A stretch of 16,405 nucleotides of DNA from Flavobacteriales bacterium UBA1995 (lineage in GTDB: Bacteria > Bacteroidota > Bacteroidia > Flavobacteriales_D > Sanyastnellaceae): contig DDCX01000121.1 of assembly GCA_002336475.1 (NCBI GenBank), positions 1-16,405 of the forward strand. Reading direction: 5' to 3'. This document shows, one piece after another, positions 7,734-14,216 of this stretch (the first letter of the stretch is position 1; the number at the start of each line of letters is the position of its first letter). The position numbers and the translations under genes are program-made. The notes beneath the pieces were generated by a model. It saw only the letters and a program-made list of their open reading frames with translations. It did not search any database and had not been told where the DNA came from.

Positions 7734-8425
7734 TGAGGGCCGTTTTCCAAACGCTGACTACGGCAGGAACGGTAGCCCGGCTTGAATGGCAACTCGAGTG
7801 GCGACAAGGCCACCAACTGGCTGCTGTCGGTTTGTTTGCTGTCGCATCGGTTTACGTGGCATTCCAAGCTTCTGACCAACATACCGGTGCCGCAGCGTGG
7901 ACCGCGATGTTGTGGCTGGTTCACCTTTTTAGCGGCTTCACTGCCATTGGCCGTTTGTTTGACCGCGAGCGGTCCAATGTTCGCCGCTATTTGCAATGGA
8001 CAGCCTCTCCACTTGGTCTCATTTTGGGCAAGCTGTTTCATGCGGTTTTGACCACGACAGCCCTGACAGCAGTGGTGCTGGGTGCATTTCTGCTTTTTTT
8101 AGGTTGGCCCCAAGGCATTGAATCTCCGGGCAAACCAGGACTCTTGGTGTTGGGTGCTTGGCTCGGCGGGTTGTCGATGACGACCACCTTGGTGTTTGTA
8201 TCGGCGGTGGCTTCGCAAGTGCGCAGTGGAAGTGGTGCGCTGGCCGCAGTACTTGGGTTGCCCCTGCTCTTGCCCCAGCTCATCTTGGCCACACGGCTTA
8301 CGCGGGGTGCTCTGGCCGATGAACCTTGGACCATGTTGGTGGAATACCCGCTCTTTTTGGGGGCATTGGGCGCTGGTACCGCCACCATAGCGTGTATTCT
8401 CTTCCCCTACATTTGGCGGGCATGA
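7733..8425 (+). CDS. ccmB: Haem exporter / cytochrome c maturation membrane protein CcmB
   Basis: CcmB is the membrane subunit of the CcmAB(CD) transporter complex, which uses ATP hydrolysis by CcmA to release haem-loaded CcmE. The 230-residue protein has about six hydrophobic segments, a family-typical length (about 220), the cytoplasmic FDRER motif (76-80) after the second segment, and the PLLLPQLILA segment (177-186). The start ATG at 7733 overlaps the exonuclease stop. The frame stays open upstream to 7532, but that part lies over the exonuclease and is not CcmB-like. The stop overlaps the ccmC start (ATGA). CcmA, its ATPase partner, is not in this window and must be encoded elsewhere if the system works. 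Confidence 0.93.
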   Translation: MRAVFQTLTTAGTVARLEWQLEWRQGHQLAAVGLFAVASVYVAFQASDQHTGAAAWTAMLWLVHLFSGFTAIGRLFDRERSNVRRYLQWTASPLGLILGKLFHAVLTTTALTAVVLGAFLLFLGWPQGIESPGKPGLLVLGAWLGGLSMTTTLVFVSAVASQVRSGSGALAAVLGLPLLLPQLILATRLTRGALADEPWTMLVEYPLFLGALGAGTATIACILFPYIWRA

Positions 8426-9465
8426 AAGGCGGTTGGAATTGGTTTTGGAAAGGCGGCAGCATCCTGCTCTTGGCCTATGTCATCGTTCGCGGTTTTTCAA
8501 CCCCGTTGCAACCCGGCCTTGTCTCCGCCACCCCTTCCCAACTGACCATTGCCGGGCAGTCTGTAATCCTCACAGCGGTAGGTCAACCTTTTGCAGAAAC
8601 CGAAGACCTGCCCGAAGCCTTTGAAGTGGTGCTGCGCAGTGGAGACCAGCTCATCCAAACCGAGGTTTTGGAAGTCTCGCCGCACAGCGTAAAAATCTCG
8701 GTCAACATCCCTCCATCCATGCCTTCCCGGGCACTGGACGCATACCTGTTTACGCCTGCTTCGGGAACACTCTTCCTGGGCAATGCCTGCTTCGTTGAAG
8801 AAGCCGCAAAAGGAGATGTTCCCCCAGCATTCATCGCTGGTGCCCCCCTTCCAAAGGCCCCGGAATTGGGGTTCAGCTTTCCCTACCAACCCAACATCAT
8901 GGAAAGCATCCGCAATTTGCTGTGGCACGTTCCGATGTGGTTTGCCATGTTTTTCATCATGGGACTCGGATTTGTGGCATCTCTGGCGCAGCTGCGAACA
9001 GACAGCATTCAGTGGGACATGCGCGCCGAAGCTGCCGTCAAAACAGGCCTTGTCTTCGGATTACTCGGACTGGCCACTGGTTCCCTTTGGGCACGCTGGA
9101 CTTGGGGAGCATGGTGGGTTTCTGACCCTCAGCTCAATGGTGCGCTGGTCACCGTCCTTCTGTATTCAGGATACCTCATCCTTCGGGCAGCCATGGGCGA
9201 TGATGACAGGGTTGGCAGGCTTGCCGCCGTGTACAACGTCTTCGCATTTGTCATGCTGGTGATCTTGCTCATGGTACTCCCCCGTTACACGGAGAGCCTC
9301 CACCCCGGCAAAGACGGGAATCCCGGTTTCAACAGCTACGATCTCGACAACAGTTTAAGGGCGGTCTTCTATCCAGCCGTGATCGGATGGGGCGCCCTGT
9401 GCTATTGGATGTACACCTTGCGCCTCCGGATGAACCGCTGCACCCACCATCTGTTGTCGCGTTGA
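8422..9465 (+). CDS. ccmC: Cytochrome c maturation haem-handling protein CcmC, with N-terminal extracytoplasmic domain
   Basis: CcmC loads haem onto CcmE through its tryptophan-rich WWD domain. The 347-residue protein has the C-terminal CcmC core: the first haem-ligand histidine in LLWHVPMWF (H169), the WWD stretch WARWTWGAWWVSDPQLNG (223-240), the second ligand histidine in ESLHPG (H294), and about six membrane segments. Ahead of this is an extra part: a membrane segment (about 11-25), then a beta-rich region of about 120 residues opening with PSQLTIAGQSVILTAVG, which resembles IPT/TIG-like immunoglobulin folds. E. coli CcmC (about 245 aa) lacks it; related Bacteroidota proteins seem to have it. 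Start at ATG 8422 overlaps the ccmB stop. The fold assignment of the N-terminal part is inference. Confidence 0.93.
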   Translation: MKGGWNWFWKGGSILLLAYVIVRGFSTPLQPGLVSATPSQLTIAGQSVILTAVGQPFAETEDLPEAFEVVLRSGDQLIQTEVLEVSPHSVKISVNIPPSMPSRALDAYLFTPASGTLFLGNACFVEEAAKGDVPPAFIAGAPLPKAPELGFSFPYQPNIMESIRNLLWHVPMWFAMFFIMGLGFVASLAQLRTDSIQWDMRAEAAVKTGLVFGLLGLATGSLWARWTWGAWWVSDPQLNGALVTVLLYSGYLILRAAMGDDDRVGRLAAVYNVFAFVMLVILLMVLPRYTESLHPGKDGNPGFNSYDLDNSLRAVFYPAVIGWGALCYWMYTLRLRMNRCTHHLLSR

Positions 9466-9477
9466 CCCTTTGAAGAC

Positions 9478-9651
9478 ATGAATGCACTCCTCCTTTTGAA
9501 CAGCCTTGAAGGCTTCTTCTTTGGAAGTGGCAAGGCCCACGTGGTCACGGGCGTCGCCCTGATCATCCTCGCCGGGCTCGCCCTATCTCTGTGGCGCATG
9601 GACAGAAGACTCGGCAAGCTTGAAGAAGAGGCCCGCACTGACAGCCACTGA
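9478..9651 (+). CDS. ccmD: CcmD-like small membrane protein
   Basis: An ATG at 9478, 12 bases after the ccmC stop, opens a 57-residue frame ending in TGA at 9651. The protein has a short N-terminal part, one membrane segment (about residues 21-39, HVVTGVALIILAGLALSLW) and a charged tail RMDRRLGKLEEEARTDS. This size, topology and the DRRLGKLEEE tail match the CcmD-like family of Bacteroidota, and the place between ccmC and ccmE is the CcmD place. In E. coli, CcmD holds CcmE to CcmABC and is needed to release holo-CcmE. Its small size makes it easy to miss. The identification rests on position, topology and tail more than on strong sequence identity. Confidence 0.82.
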   Translation: MNALLLLNSLEGFFFGSGKAHVVTGVALIILAGLALSLWRMDRRLGKLEEEARTDSH

Positions 9652-9676
9652 TCCCGTTGAAACAGAAATCTATAAA

Positions 9677-10084
9677 ATGAGCCGCTTCAACATCGTCGTC
9701 ATCCTGCTTGTCGCTGTCCTCCTAGGCGCCCTTTTCAGTGTCTTTACACAGAACAGCGAGTCGGTTGTCTTTGCACGCGCCTTTGCAGAGCCCGGAATAG
9801 AATTCAAAGTCTCAGGGACCCTAGACAGGGAACATCCTGTGCAATACGATCCCGAAGAAGCCGTGGCTGAAACCCGGTTTCACATGACCGACAAAGACGG
9901 CCAGACCCGAGAAGTTCTGCTCAAGGAATCCAAACCTACTGGACTGGAACAGAGTGAGTCCATCGACCTGTACGGCAAGGTTGAGGAAGGGCGCTTCATC
10001 GCCACAGACATGCTGATGAAGTGTCCCAGTAAGTACAACGAGGACAGCCACAGTCTGGCTGAAGCTGCACCCGCAGCAAACTAA
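9677..10084 (+). CDS. ccmE: Haem chaperone CcmE, CxxxY variant
   Basis: CcmE carries haem across the periplasm from CcmC to CcmF. The 135-residue protein has an N-terminal anchor (about 5-23), the OB-fold beta barrel (VSGTLD, FHMTDKDGQTREVLLKESKPTGLEQSESIDLYGKVEEGRF in pieces) and the haem-binding C-terminal motif. In E. coli this is H130-xxx-Y134. Here it is C116-PSK-Y120 (MLMKCPSKYNED), so a cysteine replaces the haem-binding histidine. This CxxxY form is known from archaea, Desulfovibrio and some other bacteria, with System I*. The start at ATG 9677 directly precedes the anchor; an in-frame upstream extension from 9620 lies over ccmD. It follows ccmD by 25 bases. The C-terminal Ala-rich tail is short. 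Confidence 0.94.
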   Translation: MSRFNIVVILLVAVLLGALFSVFTQNSESVVFARAFAEPGIEFKVSGTLDREHPVQYDPEEAVAETRFHMTDKDGQTREVLLKESKPTGLEQSESIDLYGKVEEGRFIATDMLMKCPSKYNEDSHSLAEAAPAAN

Positions 10085-10104
10085 CCAACGGAGAACCCGC
10101 CAAC

Positions 10105-12921
10105 GTGGACATCGCCTACACCGGAGAATGGACCTGGGCCGCCTCATTGGGCCGCCTTTTGCTCGCTTTGGCCTTTGCCGGAGGCATCGCCTCCACCATC
10201 GGTTATACCAAAGCCGTTCGCCACAACGAAGACCATTGGTTGAAGCTCGGCCGGTGGGGCTTCCGAACCCAAGCCGCTGGACTCTTCGCGGCCATTGCAT
10301 TGATGCTGTTCCTGATTTTCTGCCACAGGTATGAATTCGAATACATCTGGAAGCACCTCAATGACGCCATGTCACCAGGTCTTGTCTTGGCCAGTTTCTG
10401 GGGAGGGCAAGAAGGTGGATTTCTGCTCTGGATGTTTTGGATGTTGGTATTGGCCCTGGTCTTTTTGAGGCGCCAACCCGGCAAACTCGAGGCCCCTGTC
10501 ATGGCCATCCATGCCGGTGTGCTCACCGGATTGAGCTCCATGCTCTTGGGGCTCTGGTTTGGTGATTTCCAATTTGGACTCGACCCCTTTCTCTTGTTGC
10601 GAGAAGCACCCCAAAACCATGGGTTGCCTTGGACATTGAATCCCGACTACCTGAGCCTTATTCCTCAATTCGCAGACGGACAGGGTCTCAACCCACTCCT
10701 TCAGAACTACTGGATGGTGATCCATCCTCCCACTTTGTTCTTGGGTTTCGCCAGCACGCTCATGCCCTTTGCTCTGGCCGTGTCTGGACTCTGGACGCAA
10801 GACCACCGCACATGGATGGGAAAGGCCATTCCATGGGCGTTTTTTGGTGTTGCCATTCTCGGGGCAGGAATCTTGATGGGAGGCGCTTGGGCCTATGAAG
10901 CCCTCAGCTTCGGTGGATTCTGGGCCTGGGATCCGGTCGAGAACAGTTCCCTGGTTCCCTGGCTCGTTTTGGTCGCAGGTGCGCATCTGCTGTTGATCAA
11001 CAAGGCCAAACCGGGTACCGCCGTCACCGCCACATACCTGATGATCGCTTTGGGCTTTTTGCTGGTGGTCTACAGCACATTCCTGACCAAAAGTGGAATC
11101 TTAGGCGACACCTCTGTCCACAGTTTTGTGGACAGTGGCATTTTGCCACAGCTTCTGGGATTCTTGTTGGCGTGCTGTGCCCTGTTGTGCACCTTGATCT
11201 TACCTCCGGGAAGAGACCGGGTTGTATTTGGAGCATTGCAAGCAGCGTTGGCCGTGGGCATTGCCGTGGCCAATCCCGCCTTGTGCACGTTGGGTCTGCT
11301 GTTGGTCATGGCCTTGGCAGTTTTGAGGGGACACCTCAAAAACCTTCCCCGTACCGACACCGAAAGCCCCATTTGGACCAGAGAATTCTGGATGTTTGTG
11401 GGAGGCATGCTCATGTTCGCTTCTGCCGTTCACATCAGCTTTCAAACCAGCTTGCCTGTATTTAACCACTTCTTGGAGCCCTTTAGCGGATGGTTTGACC
11501 GGCTGTATCAATCCACCGGAAGCAACCTCGCTCGCAAATTGGCCGCACACGATTTGGCACCTGGTACAGATTTCGACGCCACCTACCACGCCATCCAAAT
11601 ACCGCTGGCATTCTTGTTCGTGAGCATCACCGCATTCACGCAATACCTGCGCTACAAGAGCAACAGCGGAAAGGGCCTTTTCCTAAAACTGCTCAGAAGC
11701 CTGTTGTCGGCAGGAGTTCTGACCGCCATCGTTTCATGGACCTACGGCTTCGAACTGTGGGAAGCGCCGCGCGTGGCCTTGCTCTTTGCTTGCCTGTGGT
11801 CTGCCGCTGCAAATGCTGACTACATCATCCAAGGACTCAAAGGCAAATGGGACCATGCCGGATCGAGCATTGCCCACATCGGGTTTGCCCTTGTGATTTT
11901 TGGATCAGTGCTGTCCAATGCCAAAAAGGACATCATCAGCCAAAACCGATTCGGAGACCTGCAGATGCTCAACGAATCGTTGTCCAACGATGAAGATTTG
12001 CTGCTCCTGCAAGAAGACACTGTGGCCCTGGGCCCCTACTATGTGTGCTACCAAGAGCGGCGCAGGGATGGCATCCATGCCAAGTTTGCTGTGGACTATT
12101 ACGAAACCCTACCGGCATCATACACCAAAGGACAGGTTGTCTCCAACGAAGGTTTCTTGTTTCAGTGCACTGAGAACCATACTGCCTCTCCCCGGTTCAC
12201 CGAAGACTTGGAGGACCATTGGACTTTTGTTCCCATTCCGAATGAGCGACAAAAAGACCAATCCAAACCTTGGTCTGCCGGAATCCCAGGTCCCTTCGCC
12301 TTCACCCTAGAGCCGCGGATTCAGCTCAATGAGCAAATGGGAAATGCCCCTGAACCCGACACCAAACGTTTCTGGAACCGAGACCTCTACACCCACATCA
12401 AATGGGGCCGCGTCTCAGAACCAGAAGCCGATGAAAACGGCTGGATGGACGGCCGCAAACACGACCTCATGCGCAGGGACAGTCTGGTCATCGGCAGGTC
12501 CATGCTGGCCTTGGACTCCATATCTGCCGTCACCCTCGAAGAAAAGCCCGGGTATGGCCTCTTGGACAAGGACCTGGCGGTCGCCGCACACTTCCGGCTG
12601 TCTGGTGGCGGTGCTGACACCAACTTCACAGCACTGTACATCGTTCGAGACAGCCTGGTTATTCCCGACATGGTCACGCTTGAAAGCCGTGGCGTCAAGC
12701 TGCGCATCGATGGCTTTCGTCCCGCCGAAGCCACGTTTGAAACCGTCGTCTGGGAGAACCTCTCTATCCGCAGAGATTTCATCGTCATGCAAGCCACCGT
12801 ATTCCCTCAAATCAACCTGCTGTGGTTGGGTTGTTTAATCATGACGGGAGGCGCACTGATGGCGGTGCGACAACGGCGCAAAAGCCAGCGTCCAAGACCC
12901 GCCCAAAACAAAGCGGCATGA
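10105..12921 (+). CDS. ccmF: Cytochrome c haem lyase subunit CcmF
   Basis: CcmF takes haem from holo-CcmE and attaches it to the CxxCH motif of apocytochrome c. The start is a GTG at 10105 with GGAGA about 10 bases upstream; MDIAYTGEW is the expected N-terminus. Diagnostic parts are FWGGQEGGFLLW (98-109), IHPPT with H207, the WWD motif GGFWAWDPVENSSLVPWL (270-287), H294 just after it, TKSGILGDTSVHSF with H339, and H591 in a late membrane segment (SIAHIGFALVIFGS). These match the periplasmic (H207, H339) and membrane haem (H294, H591) ligands of E. coli CcmF. At 938 residues it is far longer than E. coli CcmF (about 650). The excess is mainly a C-terminal extracytoplasmic region (about 605-900) before the last membrane segment (903-921). 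Confidence 0.95.
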   Translation: MDIAYTGEWTWAASLGRLLLALAFAGGIASTIGYTKAVRHNEDHWLKLGRWGFRTQAAGLFAAIALMLFLIFCHRYEFEYIWKHLNDAMSPGLVLASFWGGQEGGFLLWMFWMLVLALVFLRRQPGKLEAPVMAIHAGVLTGLSSMLLGLWFGDFQFGLDPFLLLREAPQNHGLPWTLNPDYLSLIPQFADGQGLNPLLQNYWMVIHPPTLFLGFASTLMPFALAVSGLWTQDHRTWMGKAIPWAFFGVAILGAGILMGGAWAYEALSFGGFWAWDPVENSSLVPWLVLVAGAHLLLINKAKPGTAVTATYLMIALGFLLVVYSTFLTKSGILGDTSVHSFVDSGILPQLLGFLLACCALLCTLILPPGRDRVVFGALQAALAVGIAVANPALCTLGLLLVMALAVLRGHLKNLPRTDTESPIWTREFWMFVGGMLMFASAVHISFQTSLPVFNHFLEPFSGWFDRLYQSTGSNLARKLAAHDLAPGTDFDATYHAIQIPLAFLFVSITAFTQYLRYKSNSGKGLFLKLLRSLLSAGVLTAIVSWTYGFELWEAPRVALLFACLWSAAANADYIIQGLKGKWDHAGSSIAHIGFALVIFGSVLSNAKKDIISQNRFGDLQMLNESLSNDEDLLLLQEDTVALGPYYVCYQERRRDGIHAKFAVDYYETLPASYTKGQVVSNEGFLFQCTENHTASPRFTEDLEDHWTFVPIPNERQKDQSKPWSAGIPGPFAFTLEPRIQLNEQMGNAPEPDTKRFWNRDLYTHIKWGRVSEPEADENGWMDGRKHDLMRRDSLVIGRSMLALDSISAVTLEEKPGYGLLDKDLAVAAHFRLSGGGADTNFTALYIVRDSLVIPDMVTLESRGVKLRIDGFRPAEATFETVVWENLSIRRDFIVMQATVFPQINLLWLGCLIMTGGALMAVRQRRKSQRPRPAQNKAA

Positions 12922-13709
12922 TCCGCTGTGCTCACGTCATAGGACAGGGGCGATTGGGTCAGCATTGGGCGGACCGGCTAGACAGCATCGGCATCGACAC
13001 CATCCGGTGGAGCCGAACGTCATCAGATTTTGTTCGGGACATTGGACATTGGAAGGCCCCTGAAGCGGCTGATGCAGTCTTTATCGCCGTTCCAGATGGC
13101 GCCATTGCAGAAGTGGCACAGCACGTGGCCCCAGGACTCAGACCAGGTACGCTGTTGGCCCACCATGCTGGCGCCGTGCCCCTGGACGCATTGCCCGTCC
13201 CGGCGCAAGACCGCGCGGTGATGTGGCCCCCCATGACGTTCATGAAAGGCCAATCTCCCCACTGGGAGTCCATGCCCCTAGCCGTAGAATCGGACAACCC
13301 AGATTGGCTCGCTTGGGCCCAGAACATAAGTCCCCAAGCATTCGCGCTTACGGCAGATTCCCGGCGCGCTTTGCACCTCGGAGCCGTTCTCGCAGGCAAC
13401 CTGTCGGCAGCTTGGATCGGTACGGTTGAAGCCTACCTCGAAACGCACCAGCTCACACTGAGCATGCTGGCTCCTCTTGTGGAAGAGAGTGTAGACAACG
13501 CCCTGAAAGGCAATGCCCTGAGCACCGTGTCTGGCCCTGCCGCACGGAACGACAGAAACACCTTAACACAGCAGACCGCAGCTCTTGCAGGAGGCACAGC
13601 AAAGCAGGCCGAACTCGCCGCATTGCACCGCATCCTGACCAACCGCATTTTAGACCACCATGGATACGACCTCCTCCCGCCCTTTCAAGCAAAGGCTCCA
13701 ACAGATTGA
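12918..13709 (+). CDS. Rossmann-fold DUF2520 domain-containing protein
   Basis: The 263-residue protein starts with a dinucleotide-binding fold (HVIGQGRLGQHWADRL, GxGxxG at 9-14) followed by a conserved phosphate-handling strand (VFIAVPDGAI) and the HHAGAVPLDAL segment. The C-terminal half is all-helical (ALHLGAVLAGNLSAAWIG... onward), the pattern of DUF2520 proteins, which are built like ketopantoate or pyrroline-5-carboxylate reductases. The substrate is unknown, so no reaction is claimed. The ATG at 12918 overlaps the ccmF stop (ATGA), so it is the next gene of the same transcript. It overlaps the following HAD phosphatase by 50 bases. A role in cytochrome maturation is not suggested by its family. 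Confidence 0.88.
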   Translation: MIRCAHVIGQGRLGQHWADRLDSIGIDTIRWSRTSSDFVRDIGHWKAPEAADAVFIAVPDGAIAEVAQHVAPGLRPGTLLAHHAGAVPLDALPVPAQDRAVMWPPMTFMKGQSPHWESMPLAVESDNPDWLAWAQNISPQAFALTADSRRALHLGAVLAGNLSAAWIGTVEAYLETHQLTLSMLAPLVEESVDNALKGNALSTVSGPAARNDRNTLTQQTAALAGGTAKQAELAALHRILTNRILDHHGYDLLPPFQAKAPTD

Positions 13710-14196
13710 AGCCTTTGTGTTTGACAACGACGGTGTCTTTACAAACGGCACTGTATTCCTCATGCCCGGAGGCGAGCAAGTCAGGACCGCAAGTACCCGA
13801 GACGGTTATGCCGTACAACATGCCACCAAATGCGGGGTCCGGCTTGCCATGATTTCAGGAGGACGAAGTGAAGAAGTGGTGCGACGGATGAACGGATTGG
13901 GCGTGCAAGAAGTCATCATGGGAGCTTCAGAAAAACTCGGATCCTTCGAATCGCTCTGTGCACGCTGGAATTTGACCGTCGACCAAGTCTGCTACATGGG
14001 AGATGACATACCCGACATTCCTGTGCTCAAAGCTGCCGGAATGGCGTGCTGTCCCCACGACGCAGTTCCAGAAGTTCGGGCCGTCTCAGACTACGTTAGT
14101 CCTTTGGCTGGAGGCGCTGGTTGTGTGAGGGATATCCTCGAACAAGCCATGAAAGTGAAAGGACTGTGGATGAATGACCTCGCTCACGCGTGGTGA
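13660..14196 (+). CDS. kdsC: HAD-family phosphatase, KdsC-type (3-deoxy-D-manno-octulosonate-8-phosphate phosphatase)
   Basis: KdsC removes phosphate from Kdo-8-phosphate to give Kdo for lipopolysaccharide. The 178-residue protein is a capless HAD enzyme, the KdsC size. Motif I is FDNDGVFTNG with nucleophile D22 and acid/base D24. Motif II is MISGGRS with S66. Motif III is K92. Motif IV is GDDIPD with D115/D116. The RDGYAVQHATKCGVRLAMISGG arrangement is the KdsC hallmark. The start at 13660 makes a 50-base overlap with the DUF2520 gene. No later ATG is usable because the next methionine falls after motif I. The close relatives, the phosphatase domains of sialate synthesis enzymes, share these motifs, so the exact substrate is probable and not certain. 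Confidence 0.88.
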   Translation: MDTTSSRPFKQRLQQIEAFVFDNDGVFTNGTVFLMPGGEQVRTASTRDGYAVQHATKCGVRLAMISGGRSEEVVRRMNGLGVQEVIMGASEKLGSFESLCARWNLTVDQVCYMGDDIPDIPVLKAAGMACCPHDAVPEVRAVSDYVSPLAGGAGCVRDILEQAMKVKGLWMNDLAHAW

Positions 14197-14201
14197 ACCC
14201 G

Positions 14202-14209
14202 TAAGTTTG
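14202..14209 (+). promoter_or_regulatory. Likely -7 promoter box of yidC
   Basis: TAAGTTTG is an exact match to the Bacteroidota -7 consensus TAnnTTTG and ends 7 bases before the yidC ATG, within the 20-base gap after kdsC. No -33 TTTG is seen 17-23 bases upstream. If active, it gives yidC its own nearly leaderless transcript as well as read-through from the upstream genes. Confidence 0.38.
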
Positions 14210-14216
14210 CCGCCCA

